Below are positions 25,674-34,743 of a stretch of 64,000 nucleotides of DNA, in pieces. Positions within the stretch are counted from its first letter, which is position 1. The number at the start of each line of letters is the position of its first letter. Both the position numbers and the translations under genes were made by a program. A model generated the notes under the pieces. That model had not been told where the DNA came from. It did no database searches and was given only the letters and a program-made list of their open reading frames with translations. The stretch comes from Oscillospiraceae bacterium (GTDB lineage Bacteria; Bacillota; Clostridia; Oscillospirales; Oscillospiraceae), in NCBI GenBank assembly GCA_017398725.1, contig JAFQFA010000012.1, positions 22,892 to 86,891 on the forward strand, given 5' to 3'.

Positions 25674-25702
25674 TTGCCTTTTTCCTGTTCGTAGGTTATA
25701 AT
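25674..25702 (+). promoter_or_regulatory. Promoter of thioredoxin
   Basis: TTGCCT (25674-25679), 17 bp, perfect TATAAT (25697-25702). Confidence 0.75.
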
Positions 25703-25733
25703 CATTATATCATACCGCAAAGGAGCATACAAT

Positions 25734-26045
25734 ATGTCTATTGTGAAAATAACGGCAGAAAATTTTGAAGAAAAAGTAATGCAGGCGCAGGGGAAAGTGC
25801 TTCTGGATTTTTGGGCCACATGGTGCGGCCCCTGTCAGATGATCGCTCCCATTGTAGAAGAAATCGCGGAGGAAAATGAAGATCTTCTGGTGGGCAAGGT
25901 GGATGTGGATACCGATCCCCAGCTGGCGGTAAAATTCGGCATCGGCAGTATTCCCACGTTGATGGTGTTCGAAAACGGTCAGGTGACTGGCACGCTTCTC
26001 GGCTACCGCCCCAAGGCAGACATCATCAAGCATTTAGGCCTGTAA
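25734..26045 (+). CDS. trxA: Thioredoxin
   Basis: The 103-residue protein has the redox motif WCGPC at residues 30-34 in FWATWCGPCQM and the cis-Pro in GIGSIPTLMVF. It reduces protein disulfides in the cytoplasm with electrons from thioredoxin reductase, which is not in the window. It is monocistronic, with a consensus promoter and a strong ribosome site. Confidence 0.93.
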   Translation: MSIVKITAENFEEKVMQAQGKVLLDFWATWCGPCQMIAPIVEEIAEENEDLLVGKVDVDTDPQLAVKFGIGSIPTLMVFENGQVTGTLLGYRPKADIIKHLGL

Positions 26046-26051
26046 AATGCA

Positions 26052-26078
26052 CCCCCGGTTGGCAATGCCAACCGGGGG
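26052..26078. terminator. Bidirectional terminator between thioredoxin and DUF362
   Basis: A 13-bp stem (CCCCCGGTTGGCA with its complement) is followed by AGTTGTTTT on the plus strand and TGCATTTTAC on the minus strand. Confidence 0.8.
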
Positions 26079-26085
26079 AGTTGTT

Positions 26086-26949
26086 TTAAATCTCAATCAG
26101 CTCGTATTCTCTGCGGCCGAGGCAGTGGGCAGCGGCGGCTTCAATGGTATGCACGCCGTTGCGGCTTTCGATCCGCTCGATCAGATGGGCTTTGCCCGGA
26201 TCGTCGCTGGCGTATACCAGATCCAGACATGCCTGATCGATGGCCACCGGATCCAGACTGATGAGCATGCCGATGTCCTTGATGCAGGGATCTTCCGCCA
26301 CAGCGCAGCAGTCGCAGTCTACGCTCATATTCTTCATCACATTGACATATACGATCTCATTTTTAAAGAAGGTGATCACAGAAGAAGCGGCATCGGCCAT
26401 AGATTCCAGAAAACGATTGCGTTCTGTTTTCCAGTATTCCTCGGTTTGGCCGGCACCGTGAATGTACTTTTTGCCGTAGGCAGAGGCAAAGCCGATGGAA
26501 AGCTGCTTCAATGCACCGCCGTAGCCGCCCATGGGGTGGCCTTTGAAGTGGGACAGGACCAAGCAGCTGTCGTAGTTCACAATGTCCTTGCCCACAAAGT
26601 TCTTTTGAATTTGCTTGCCGTTGGGAACGGTCAATTCCATATCCGGACCTTGGGCATCCAGAAGGTCTACGGTAAAGTAGTCCAGCCAGCCGTGGTCTTG
26701 GAAGGTCTGCATGTGCCGCTCGGGAATATCCCGTTTGCCTTTGTAAGCGGTGTTGGTTTCCACCACCGTGCCACCTACATGGTCGATCACCGGCTTCCAA
26801 AAGTCCGGACGGAGGAAGTTCTGATTTCCCGGCTCACCGGAATGGACTTTTACAGCTACCTTTCCGGGGAGTGTCTTTCCCAGTGCGGTGTACAGCCGCA
26901 GCACCGCTTCCGGGGTAATTTCTCGGGTGAAATATACAGTAGATTTCAT
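26086..26949 (-). CDS. DUF362 domain protein
   Basis: The 287-residue protein matches DUF362. Typical features are VAVKVHSGEPGN near the start, VVETNTAYKGKR, the LSHFKGHPMGGYGGALKQL block, and DPVAIDQACLDLV near the end. Many relatives carry two 4Fe-4S ferredoxin motifs; here only a Cys cluster, DCDCCAVAEDPC, remains. The biochemical role is unknown. It starts after AAAGGCGG and has no operon partner. Confidence 0.8.
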   Translation of the reverse strand: MKSTVYFTREITPEAVLRLYTALGKTLPGKVAVKVHSGEPGNQNFLRPDFWKPVIDHVGGTVVETNTAYKGKRDIPERHMQTFQDHGWLDYFTVDLLDAQGPDMELTVPNGKQIQKNFVGKDIVNYDSCLVLSHFKGHPMGGYGGALKQLSIGFASAYGKKYIHGAGQTEEYWKTERNRFLESMADAASSVITFFKNEIVYVNVMKNMSVDCDCCAVAEDPCIKDIGMLISLDPVAIDQACLDLVYASDDPGKAHLIERIESRNGVHTIEAAAAHCLGRREYELIEI

Positions 26950-27069
26950 GTTCTTACCGCCTTTCCTGTTTTTCTTTCAGTATAGCCGAATATCGGCTTT
27001 TTGGCAACCGAAATTTCGATGGATAAGCCCCAGCCCTATGCAATACAGTAGGGTAGGAGGGATGCTTGT

Positions 27070-27549
27070 ATGAAAGTGCAGAAAGTGGATTGGAAAAAAC
27101 TGGCTGTTTGTATTGCCCTACCGCTGGCGGTAGGGGGCGTGGCGGCACTGCTTACCGCCGGGGCAATGGATGCTTACCGGATGCTTAATAAGCCTGCCTT
27201 TTCACCTCCCGGCTGGGTGTTTCCGGTGGCGTGGACGGTTTTATATATTTTGATGGGCTGGGCAAGCTACCGGATCCTGACGGCAGATGCATCCAAAGAG
27301 AAAAAACGGGATGCGCTGATTTTATATAGCCTGCAGTTGGCGGCAAATTTCTTTTGGTCACTGCTGTTTTTTCGTTGGGAACTGCGGCTGACTGCCTTTT
27401 TCTGGCTGTTTGGCCTTTGGCTGTTGATCTATGCCACTATTCGGCTGTTTTACCGGGTGGAGGACCTCACGGGGGATCTGTTGCTGCCTTATCTTTTGTG
27501 GACGACTTATGCGGCATATTTAAATTTGGGGGCGTTTTTACTGAATTAA
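27070..27549 (+). CDS. TspO/MBR-family membrane protein
   Basis: The 159-residue protein has five membrane spans. MLNKPAFSPPGWVFPVAWTV is the family hallmark (P-x-FxPP-x-W-x-F-x-x-x-W), and later spans carry NFFWSLLFF and LPYLLWTTYAAYLN. TspO proteins bind porphyrins or cholesterol-like ligands and are tied to stress responses. The physiological role in an anaerobe is uncertain. The start follows AGGAGGG. The rubrerythrin gene follows under its own promoter. Confidence 0.9.
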   Translation: MKVQKVDWKKLAVCIALPLAVGGVAALLTAGAMDAYRMLNKPAFSPPGWVFPVAWTVLYILMGWASYRILTADASKEKKRDALILYSLQLAANFFWSLLFFRWELRLTAFFWLFGLWLLIYATIRLFYRVEDLTGDLLLPYLLWTTYAAYLNLGAFLLN

Positions 27550-27552
27550 GCC

Positions 27553-27581
27553 TTTTCATTTTGGAAAAAATGTGCTATAGT
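27553..27581 (+). promoter_or_regulatory. Promoter of rubrerythrin
   Basis: TTTTCA (27553-27558), 17 bp, TATAGT (27576-27581), just after the tspO stop. Confidence 0.55.
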
Positions 27582-27619
27582 AAATCTACCAAATTATAGA
27601 AACCAAGGAGGACAGACCC

Positions 27620-28159
27620 ATGGCAAATAAATATGCAGGCACCCAGACCGAAAAAAACCTGATGGCCGCCTTTGCAGGCGAGTCCGAGGCAAGGAACAAG
27701 TATACCTACTTTGCATCCAAGGCAAAGAAGGAAGGCTATGAGCAGATCGCAGCGCTGTTCCTGAAGACCGCGGATAACGAGAAGGAACATGCCAAGCTGT
27801 GGTTCAAGGAGCTGGACGGCATCGGCGATACCGCTCAGAACCTGAAGAGTGCCGCAGAGGGCGAAAACTACGAGTGGACAGATATGTATGCCGGCTTTGC
27901 CGAAACCGCCGAAAAGGAAGGCTTCCCCGAACTGGCTGCCCGTTTCCGTTTGGTGGCGGCTGTAGAGAAGCACCACGAAGAGCGCTACCGCAAGCTGCTG
28001 CAGAATGTAGAGGCAATGGAAGTGTTCCAAAAAGCCGGTGTTACCATTTGGGAGTGCCGCAACTGCGGTCACATCGCTGTGGGAACCAAGGCTCCTGAGC
28101 TGTGCCCCACCTGCGCCCATCCCCAGAGCTTCTTCGAAGTCAACGCCGAAAACTATTGA
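27620..28159 (+). CDS. rbr: Rubrerythrin
   Basis: The 179-residue protein reduces hydrogen peroxide in anaerobes. The N-terminal ferritin-like four-helix domain (about 1-135) has the di-iron ligands in [24 protein letters not shown] and EKHHEERY. The C-terminal rubredoxin domain has [11 protein letters not shown] and LCPTCAHP, giving the four-Cys iron site. Length is normal. It is monocistronic and strongly biased in codon use, so probably abundant. Confidence 0.95.
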   Translation: MANKYAGTQTEKNLMAAFAGESEARNKYTYFASKAKKEGYEQIAALFLKTADNEKEHAKLWFKELDGIGDTAQNLKSAAEGENYEWTDMYAGFAETAEKEGFPELAARFRLVAAVEKHHEERYRKLLQNVEAMEVFQKAGVTIWECRNCGHIAVGTKAPELCPTCAHPQSFFEVNAENY

Positions 28160-28172
28160 TCCATGTATAAGA

Positions 28173-28209
28173 AACGCCGCAGTTCGCATTTGAACTGCGG
28201 CGTTTTTGC
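28173..28209 (+). terminator. Terminator of rubrerythrin
   Basis: A 13-bp perfect stem (AACGCCGCAGTTC with its complement) followed by TTTTT. Confidence 0.9.
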
Positions 28210-28211
28210 GC

Positions 28212-29099
28212 TTATAAGGTATTCAGAAACGATTGGGTGAAGTTTAAAAAACTTTCCGTTGCCCGGGAAAGATAGCGCCCCTTTTTGGTCACCATGGCGA
28301 TCTGCCAAGGGAATTGGGGTGTTAGAGGAATACTGACTAAGTTTGCCCGATGTGCTTGCCGCAGCATAGGAGCGGGGAAGACACCCACCCAATCGCCGCA
28401 GCCCAATGTGTCCAGAATAAAACCGGGCATCATGCTTTGGCAGGCAATGTTGGGAGAAAAACCTTCCTCCCGGCATAGTTTCGATAGGGCATGATATAGG
28501 GTGGTGCTTTGGTTGTAAGTAATGATATCCAGCCCATCCAGCTGACGGATGTGGATAGAGGTTTGACTGGCAAGGGGATGATCCCGATGCATCAGCACAT
28601 GGACCTCATCGGCCACAATGGGAACCACATCCAGATCCTCTCCCTCCGTCAGCGGAAGCATGACCAGACCAATGTCTGCCGTACCGTCCATTACCTCTTG
28701 GACAACGGTGCGGGTGCCGCTTTCCCGGATGGTGATCCGGATACCGGGATTCGCTTTCCGGTATTGCGCCACCAGCTTGGGGAAATACATGTCCAGCAGC
28801 ACGCCGGGTCCGGAGATCCGAAGTTCTCCGGCGTGTCCGCCGGCCAGATCCTCCATTTGCCGATAAATATCTTTATGCTGCTGCAGTAATTGGGTCCCTT
28901 GGCGCACCAGAACCTGCCCAGCTTCCGTCAGGGCAAAATGCTTGGTGCTGCGTTCAATGAGCTGTACGCCCAGTTCTTTTTCCAGATTTTTGACACACCG
29001 GGTCAAAATGGGCTGGGTTACATACAGTTTTTCGGCAGCTTTGGAAAAGCTTTGATGTTCGGTTACTGCAAGAAAATACCGTATATGTTGAATGTCCAC
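28212..29099 (-). CDS. LysR-family transcriptional regulator
   Basis: The 295-residue protein has an N-terminal winged helix-turn-helix (HIRYFLAVTEHQSFSKAAEK, VTQPILTRCVKNLEKELG) and a periplasmic-binding-like effector domain (about 90-295). I chose the GTG at 29099, eight bases after AGGAGG; a GTG at 29108 overlaps that site. It is divergent from the ceramidase-like/EamA operon across about 317 bp, the usual LysR target layout. The AT-rich gap shows no clear T-N11-A operator that I could single out. Confidence 0.9.
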   Translation of the reverse strand: MDIQHIRYFLAVTEHQSFSKAAEKLYVTQPILTRCVKNLEKELGVQLIERSTKHFALTEAGQVLVRQGTQLLQQHKDIYRQMEDLAGGHAGELRISGPGVLLDMYFPKLVAQYRKANPGIRITIRESGTRTVVQEVMDGTADIGLVMLPLTEGEDLDVVPIVADEVHVLMHRDHPLASQTSIHIRQLDGLDIITYNQSTTLYHALSKLCREEGFSPNIACQSMMPGFILDTLGCGDWVGVFPAPMLRQAHRANLVSIPLTPQFPWQIAMVTKKGRYLSRATESFLNFTQSFLNTL

Positions 29100-29361
29100 T
29101 GGGCGCACCTCCTTGTTTGCTAATTATAACATAAAAACATAAAAATAGCAACCATTTATGAATTTTTTGTTTAGACTATCGGTTTTTAAGAATCCCATGA
29201 TCCCGAGTAATATATCCTAGGTGGACATTGCAGGGAAAATTCTTTTTGATCCGGTTTTATCAGCGATAAGAGTGGACAATGGCTAAAATCTACCTTTTTA
29301 TGTTGTTGAAAAAATATATCATGTTTTCGGATTATTTCAACACAAAAGCCGCGGTAAAACC

Positions 29362-29389
29362 TTGCATTTGATTGCAGTCTTGCTATAAT
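29362..29389 (+). promoter_or_regulatory. Promoter of the ceramidase-like/EamA operon
   Basis: TTGCAT (29362-29367), 16 bp, perfect TATAAT (29384-29389). The rest of the 29100-29416 gap is AT-rich with no gene. Confidence 0.65.
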
Positions 29390-29416
29390 ATTAAAAAAAC
29401 GAAAAGGAGCCAATAT

Positions 29417-30742
29417 ATGCAGCAGAAACTTTACGCGGGCTACCATAAGATCAAAGTTACACCCCCGCTGGGATTGCCGGTTCCCGGCTATTTTGCCCAG
29501 AGAACCTCTGACGGTATTTTGTCGGACCTGTATCTGCGCTGCACCGCGTTTTCTCAAGGGGAGAAAAAGGCCTTGGTGTTCAGCGTGGATTGTATCAGCA
29601 TGAATGCACAAGCTTTTGAGACCATTGCCCCCATGATCAGTCAGTATTGCGGCGTGGAGGAAGACGGCATCTATATTACTTGTGTCCATAGTCATACGGC
29701 CTTCCGGATTGTGAAGCCTTCGGAAAAATGGACGGATACGGATGTTTTTCTGCAATGGCTGTTTAAGCAGTTCTGTACCTGCGCCAAGCTGGCACTGGAA
29801 GACCTGAAGCCTTGCACTGTGAAAGCGGCCAAGGGCACGGCAAAGGGGGTAGGCTTTATTCGGGTTTACCGGATGAAGGACGGCTCTGTGCGCACCAACC
29901 CCGGATTCGGAAATCCGGATATCGTAGCGCCCTTGAGCCAGCAGGATCATGAGGTGCAGCTGGTTCGTGTGATCCGGCAGGAGGGCACCGAGATCCTGAT
30001 GGTAAATTTCGGCACCCATGCCGATTCGGTGGGCGGGTGCAAATACTGCGCCGATTGGCCCGGCTACCTGTGCGACACATTGGAAAATGCCTTCGGCGGT
30101 GAAGCCGATGCTATGGTGCTGGTAGGCGCACAGGGCAACAGTAACCATATGGACTTCTTTATGCCCACCGGAACCCCCTATAAGGGTGCGGAATATTATG
30201 CCAAGCGGATGGCAAGAACCTTGGCCGGCGAGGTGCTGAAGATCTACGACAGCGCTGCCGAAACCGGGGATGATACGATTTCTTATGGCAGCCGTATTGC
30301 AAAAGTTGGTAAAAACGACTATGACCCCGCTACCGTGCCCATGGCACAAGAACTGGTAGACCTTTACAAAAAATACGGCAATTACAATGAGCCTGTTTTT
30401 GAAACATATCCCATGAAGGTGCCGGAGGCCATCCGCATCATTAACAATTTGGCGCGGCCGGAATTTTTTGCGTTGCGGATTTCCGGATTGCGTGTGGGCG
30501 GAATTGGTTTTGTGGGGATTCCCGGAGAGCCCTTTGTATCCATCGGCACAGATATTAAAGCCCAAAGTCCTATGAAAACCACATTGGTCACCTGCCTGAC
30601 CAATGGAGGACAGGGCTACTATCCCGATGCCGCTGCTTTTGCGGAAAAGGAAGGCTACGAGCGCACCAGCTCTCCCTTCGCGCCCAACTGCGGAAAGATT
30701 CTGGCAGATGCGTGTTTGGCACTGCTGGAAGAACTGAAATGA
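29417..30742 (+). CDS. Neutral ceramidase-like hydrolase, paralogue 2
   Basis: The 441-residue protein belongs to the neutral/alkaline ceramidase N-terminal family. The family start pattern GYHKIKVTPPLGLPVPGYF is followed by candidate zinc ligands His91/His93 in CVHSHTAF and His201 in FGTHADSVGG. The C-terminal GGQGYYPDAAAFAEKEGYE matches the conserved Tyr region. No signal peptide is present. The ATG at 29417 follows AAAAGGAG; the frame is open 15 codons further back. The stop overlaps the EamA start as ATGA. The LysR gene is divergent. Hydrolase and exporter co-expression hints at handling of a small amide product, which is inference. Confidence 0.72.
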   Translation: MQQKLYAGYHKIKVTPPLGLPVPGYFAQRTSDGILSDLYLRCTAFSQGEKKALVFSVDCISMNAQAFETIAPMISQYCGVEEDGIYITCVHSHTAFRIVKPSEKWTDTDVFLQWLFKQFCTCAKLALEDLKPCTVKAAKGTAKGVGFIRVYRMKDGSVRTNPGFGNPDIVAPLSQQDHEVQLVRVIRQEGTEILMVNFGTHADSVGGCKYCADWPGYLCDTLENAFGGEADAMVLVGAQGNSNHMDFFMPTGTPYKGAEYYAKRMARTLAGEVLKIYDSAAETGDDTISYGSRIAKVGKNDYDPATVPMAQELVDLYKKYGNYNEPVFETYPMKVPEAIRIINNLARPEFFALRISGLRVGGIGFVGIPGEPFVSIGTDIKAQSPMKTTLVTCLTNGGQGYYPDAAAFAEKEGYERTSSPFAPNCGKILADACLALLEELK

Positions 30743-31656
30743 TGCAAAAAACGATTGTTGGAAAACAACCGGTAAAAGGTCTGCAAAAGCACCCATTGGC
30801 GATGCTGGTGATCGGCATTTTGGGTATTGCCATGTCCTCCATTTTTGTGAAATTCTCCAAGGCACCGGCGGCAGTGACCGCCGCTTATCGGATGTTGTGG
30901 GCCGTGGCTCTGATGACTCCGGTGGTTTGGGGAAAAGGTTCGGTGCGCCGGGAGTTTGGGCAACTGGAAAAAAAGACGCTGCTTTTAAGTGTGGTATCCG
31001 GCTTGTTTCTGGCAGCCCATTTTGTTTTGTGGTTTGAATCTCTGGACCATACCTCCGTTGCCAGCTCTACCACCATCGTCTGCACGGAAGTGATTTGGGT
31101 AGCCTTGGGCTTTTGCCTGTTTTTGAAGGGACGGCTTTCCGGTCGGGCGATCCTAGCCATCGGTGTAACCATCGGCGGCAGTGTGTTGATTGCATGGTCA
31201 GATTCCGGTTCCGGCGGCAGTCACTTGTATGGCGACTTGTTGGCGTTGGCTGCAGCCATGGTGGAGGCGGTGTATACCCTCATTGGTACAGTGGTGCGCA
31301 AAAAGACCTCCACCGCCGTGTACACCTATGTGGTTTACGGAGCTTGCGCAGTGTGCCTGCTGCTGACCTGTATGGTTCAGGGGCTGGATCTGTTTGCCTA
31401 CGGCATCAGTGCCCCGGTGGTAGGCCTGCTTCTGGCGGTGTTTTCCACTATCATGGGTCACAGTATCTTCAGTTGGTGCCTGAAATTTTTCTCCCCGTCT
31501 TTCGTGTCCGCATCCAAGCTTTGCGAACCGGTAGTGGCGGCGATCGCAGCGCTGTTTCTGTTTTCCGAGATCCCCGCACCGGTGCAGATCGGCGGTAGTT
31601 TGTTGATCATGGGCGGCGTATTTTACTACTCCCGCTTGGAAGAGAAAAAATCATAA
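30739..31656 (+). CDS. EamA/DMT-family transporter
   Basis: The 305-residue protein has about ten membrane spans in two EamA repeats (about 20-155 and 165-300), the drug/metabolite transporter fold. SSIFVKFSKAPAAVTAAYR opens the first repeat. EamA carriers export amino acids, metabolites or drugs. It overlaps the ceramidase-like stop by four bases, so the two are translationally coupled and probably share a substrate pathway. A second ATG immediately follows the first. Confidence 0.88.
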   Translation: MMQKTIVGKQPVKGLQKHPLAMLVIGILGIAMSSIFVKFSKAPAAVTAAYRMLWAVALMTPVVWGKGSVRREFGQLEKKTLLLSVVSGLFLAAHFVLWFESLDHTSVASSTTIVCTEVIWVALGFCLFLKGRLSGRAILAIGVTIGGSVLIAWSDSGSGGSHLYGDLLALAAAMVEAVYTLIGTVVRKKTSTAVYTYVVYGACAVCLLLTCMVQGLDLFAYGISAPVVGLLLAVFSTIMGHSIFSWCLKFFSPSFVSASKLCEPVVAAIAALFLFSEIPAPVQIGGSLLIMGGVFYYSRLEEKKS

Positions 31657-31665
31657 TCAAAAGAG

Positions 31666-31697
31666 AAAGAGGCTGCCTTTTGGCAGCCTCTTTTGTT
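31666..31697. terminator. Bidirectional terminator
   Basis: A 12-bp stem (AAAGAGGCTGCC with its complement) around TTTT, T-rich on both sides, lies between the converging EamA and ceramidase-like 3 genes. Confidence 0.85.
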
Positions 31698-31711
31698 GTT
31701 ATAAATGTTCC

Positions 31712-33139
31712 TTATTTCTGCAGTTCCGCAAGGGTATCCACAAACAGCTGCGCCAGTTCTTCGCCGGTACCCGGCGCAAAGTTGGTGACACAGGCTTCGT
31801 AGCAGCCGATCTCAATGCCCCTCGCATCGGGCAGATAACCCCAGCTGCCACCGGAGCAAGTGGAAATGAAGGTGGTGGGGCAAACGGATTTGCTCTTTAT
31901 AAGCACGCCTTGGGAGCTGAACATCTCATAGGGAGCAAAGATAAAACCTACATTGCCGATGGTCATGGCGGAGATGGTCATGGTCCGGGTATCCGGTGTT
32001 TTGGCGCGTCCGATAATGGCGTTGGCTTCAAAGTAACTGCTAAAGCCGTACTTGCGGGCCAGCTCCACGGTTTTGGAATGGATGTTGCCGTATTCCTTTG
32101 CGGCAGCCACTACTTCCGGAGCATGGGGCAACAGATCCAGCTTTTCCTTGTTGGACTTGCCGGTGTAGGTCGTTGTCAAAAACTTGAAGGTGTTGCCTTC
32201 TGCTTTTTGCAGCGTGGGTAGCGCATCCACAGCGTACTTACCCAATGCAGCACCGTATTCTTTGTATTGACTCCGTCCGAAGATGGCCTCTCCCGGCATG
32301 TTGCTGTTGGGAGTCTGGTTGCCGGCGGCGGCGGCAAAGAAAGCTACCAGACTGTTTGTGTTGGTTTCGATATAAGCCCGGGTGGGACCGGGGTAGTCGG
32401 CGGAAATATAGGTATCAGCAGTGGAAGCAAAGGTGGCGTGGGCGGGGAAATTCATCATCACCACATCTTTTTTGCCTTCCCGGACGAATTTTACCAGCTG
32501 GAACTGTCCGTCTGCTTTGTCGGAGTGGTCTACGATCACACCGTTGCCAAAGTTACCGAAATTGGAGCCGGCAAAGCTGCCGTCAGAGAGCTTGTAGTGG
32601 CGCACATAGGCCATTTTTTCTGTTTCCACATTGCCGTGATACACTTCCGCGGGGGCAAGATCCTTGATGGCGTTCTTTGCGGCATAGGCAGCGGCTTCGT
32701 TAAACATACGAAGATGCGCCGGCAAGCCGGTCCAATCATAGGTCAGAGAAACACCGGCATGGGTGTGGGTGGCACACATCATGATATTTTCCGCCGGCAC
32801 GCCGGTGAGTTGGGTAATGGCGGCCTTGGCAGGCTTTGTGATTTCTGTAGAGGAGTTAATGGTGTCCATGGTGTACAGCAGGAAGATCTCGTCCCCCTGT
32901 TTGAAGGCCACGCAGGTAATATACAGATTATCCTTGATGGATTTGGCTACCCGGTTAGCAGCGTCGCCGCCGGCCAGATGCGCCTTGGTAAAATCTTCGG
33001 GCATGATCAATTCCCGACCAAAGCCTACCTGCAGAACGGTATCAGACGATTCGGCTGTGCCGTTTTTTTCGGCGCCGCCGCAAGCGCAAAGACACAAAGT
33101 CAGCGCCAGCGCCAAAAGGAGTGAAATATACTTTTTCAT
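31712..33139 (-). CDS. Neutral ceramidase-like lipoprotein, paralogue 3
   Basis: The 475-residue protein is the only exported member of the trio: residues 1-19 are a lipoprotein signal with lipobox LCAC (Cys20). The body shows LQVGFGRELIMPEDF, the metal-ligand block CATHTHAGV (His125, His127), NFPAHATF, and the terminal GSWGYLPDARGIEIGCYEA. It would act on the outer face of the membrane. The start follows AGGGGGG. It converges on EamA and has no operon partner. A ceramidase or N-acyl amidase role is a family inference. Confidence 0.74.
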   Translation of the reverse strand: MKKYISLLLALALTLCLCACGGAEKNGTAESSDTVLQVGFGRELIMPEDFTKAHLAGGDAANRVAKSIKDNLYITCVAFKQGDEIFLLYTMDTINSSTEITKPAKAAITQLTGVPAENIMMCATHTHAGVSLTYDWTGLPAHLRMFNEAAAYAAKNAIKDLAPAEVYHGNVETEKMAYVRHYKLSDGSFAGSNFGNFGNGVIVDHSDKADGQFQLVKFVREGKKDVVMMNFPAHATFASTADTYISADYPGPTRAYIETNTNSLVAFFAAAAGNQTPNSNMPGEAIFGRSQYKEYGAALGKYAVDALPTLQKAEGNTFKFLTTTYTGKSNKEKLDLLPHAPEVVAAAKEYGNIHSKTVELARKYGFSSYFEANAIIGRAKTPDTRTMTISAMTIGNVGFIFAPYEMFSSQGVLIKSKSVCPTTFISTCSGGSWGYLPDARGIEIGCYEACVTNFAPGTGEELAQLFVDTLAELQK

Positions 33140-33209
33140 ATAGATGCCCCCCTGCGTTTTTTCTTTATTTTATCATGGGATATAAAAATTTCAAAGTACA
33201 ACTTTTGTT

Positions 33210-33246
33210 GTAAATTCCAATTTACCGGTCTAATCTGTAGGGCGGT
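33210..33246. repeat. Palindromic intergenic repeat, copy E (right half only)
   Basis: GTAAATTCCAATTTACCGGT followed by CTAATCTGTAGGGCGG is the inverted right end of copy C. The other half is absent. The last codons and stop of the ProX-type gene lie inside this fragment. Confidence 0.7.
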
Positions 33247-33778
33247 CCAAATGCACCAGCCGGGGTTCGTGCCCCATGGCCGGGATGATTTTCTCCACAA
33301 GGTCTGCGGTTTTCAGCCTTAAGCTGGAGGTGTTGATGCAGGGGTGGCAGCCGATATATTCTCCCTTGAGCACATCCTCATCGATCAAAAGCTGTACCCG
33401 CATGTCTTTGTCGTTCATCAGTCCCAGAATGCTCAGAGAACCGGGGGTGATATCCAGAAACTGTTCCATAAATTCCGGCGGAGCAAAGCTGAGCCGGGAG
33501 GAACCGATTTGATGGGAGAGCTCTTTCGTCTTAAAGGGCTTGTCGCCGGGGAGCAAAAGCAGGTAAAAGTCGGTGCTTTGCCGGTTGCACAGCAGCAGAT
33601 TCTTACAGATGGTAGCTTCCAGCGCTTCGTCCACTGCGGCACAAGCTTCCATGGTCATGGCTGCTTCATGGTCGATCCGCTGATAAGAAAGTCCTAAACG
33701 ATCCAATAGGTCATATACCCGGATCTCCTTGGGGAGCCGTGTTTGACAGTTTTCCGGCCGTCCTTGTTTCAAAACCAT
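33230..33778 (-). CDS. ProX/YbaK-type aminoacyl-tRNA deacylase
   Basis: The 182-residue protein is a free-standing relative of the ProRS editing domain, which hydrolyses mischarged Ala-tRNA-Pro or similar. Conserved features are ATICKNLLLCNR with the catalytic Lys, YLLLLPGDKPFKTKELS, and the C-terminal GCHPCINTSSLRLKT. The start at 33778 follows GGAGGCG and is two bases after the upstream stop. The last residues, about LDRPTD, and the stop are supplied by repeat copy E, so the native C terminus has probably been replaced. Confidence 0.85.
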   Translation of the reverse strand: MVLKQGRPENCQTRLPKEIRVYDLLDRLGLSYQRIDHEAAMTMEACAAVDEALEATICKNLLLCNRQSTDFYLLLLPGDKPFKTKELSHQIGSSRLSFAPPEFMEQFLDITPGSLSILGLMNDKDMRVQLLIDEDVLKGEYIGCHPCINTSSLRLKTADLVEKIIPAMGHEPRLVHLDRPTD

Positions 33779-33780
33779 AT

Positions 33781-34743
33781 TTACGCCTCCGTTTTGTGCA
33801 GGGGATGTTCCATAAATGCCTTTGCCAAGGCAACACTTTGCATCAGCATCCGATCCCGCTGCTGCAGAAGCTCCTCATAGCTTAGGTGGCTGTAATCAAA
33901 AAGTCCCTTGCCGGTTTTAGCCCCCAGATCCCCCCGGGCAACGGCATCAAAGAACATTTTCGGTTCGCCGGGGTCCGGCGCCGGTTGATAACTTTTATTG
34001 GTCAGGCCGTTGACCATCATATCCAGCCCGGCAAAGTCCATCCGTTCCACCAGTCCCAGCAGCATACCCCGGGGCATGAGGCTGGTTTTCACCGCCAGAT
34101 CCAGATCCTCCGGGGAGCAGTATCCGTTCTCCAGCAGATGCACCACCTCCCGGGTCAGCGCACCCTGCATCCGGTTGACGATGAAGCCGGGAATGTAGCG
34201 CTCCATCCGTACCGGCGTTTTACCGCATTGCTGATGCAGCGCGATTGCCTGCGCCATCACATCTTCTGCTGTTTCCGGACCGCGAACCACTTCTACCAGT
34301 GGCAGGATATGGGCGGGGGCAAAGAAATGGGCGATGACCGTGTGGCTTTTTCTTCTTTCCGGCATAATGGAGAAAATATTCAGGGACGAGGTGTTGCTGG
34401 CGATGATCACATTCTCCGGCAGGATCCGGTCTAATAAGGCATAAAGCTCTGTTTTTACCGGAATCTTTTCCACCACCGTTTCCGCAATGTACCATGCATC
34501 CTCGACGGCGTCTTCCACTGAGTCGGTATACCGGATGCGGCCCTTTGCGGCATCGGCTGCAGCTATGTCCAGTTGTCCTTCTTCCACGAACAGTTCCATG
34601 TTGGAAGCGACTACCCGGGCAGCCCGTTCCAGTGTGGATTGGGAGCGGGAGTACAGGCTGACCTCATAGCCTTGCAAAGCATAAGTGGTGGCAATGCCGG
34701 GGCCCATGGTGCCGGCGCCTAAAACCGCAATTTTATTTCCCAT
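33781..34743 (-). CDS. 3-hydroxyacyl-CoA dehydrogenase family protein
   Basis: The 320-residue protein has an N-terminal Rossmann domain (IAVLGAGTMGPGIA, residues 5-18) and a C-terminal helical domain (about 185-310). ASNTSSLNIFSI and VIAHFFAPAHILPLVEVV carry the catalytic Ser and His. The family interconverts 3-hydroxyacyl- and 3-oxoacyl-CoA, but no other beta-oxidation or butyrate genes are nearby, so a related hydroxy-acid substrate such as L-gulonate is possible. The ProX-type gene follows two bases downstream. Confidence 0.82.
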   Translation of the reverse strand: MGNKIAVLGAGTMGPGIATTYALQGYEVSLYSRSQSTLERAARVVASNMELFVEEGQLDIAAADAAKGRIRYTDSVEDAVEDAWYIAETVVEKIPVKTELYALLDRILPENVIIASNTSSLNIFSIMPERRKSHTVIAHFFAPAHILPLVEVVRGPETAEDVMAQAIALHQQCGKTPVRMERYIPGFIVNRMQGALTREVVHLLENGYCSPEDLDLAVKTSLMPRGMLLGLVERMDFAGLDMMVNGLTNKSYQPAPDPGEPKMFFDAVARGDLGAKTGKGLFDYSHLSYEELLQQRDRMLMQSVALAKAFMEHPLHKTEA

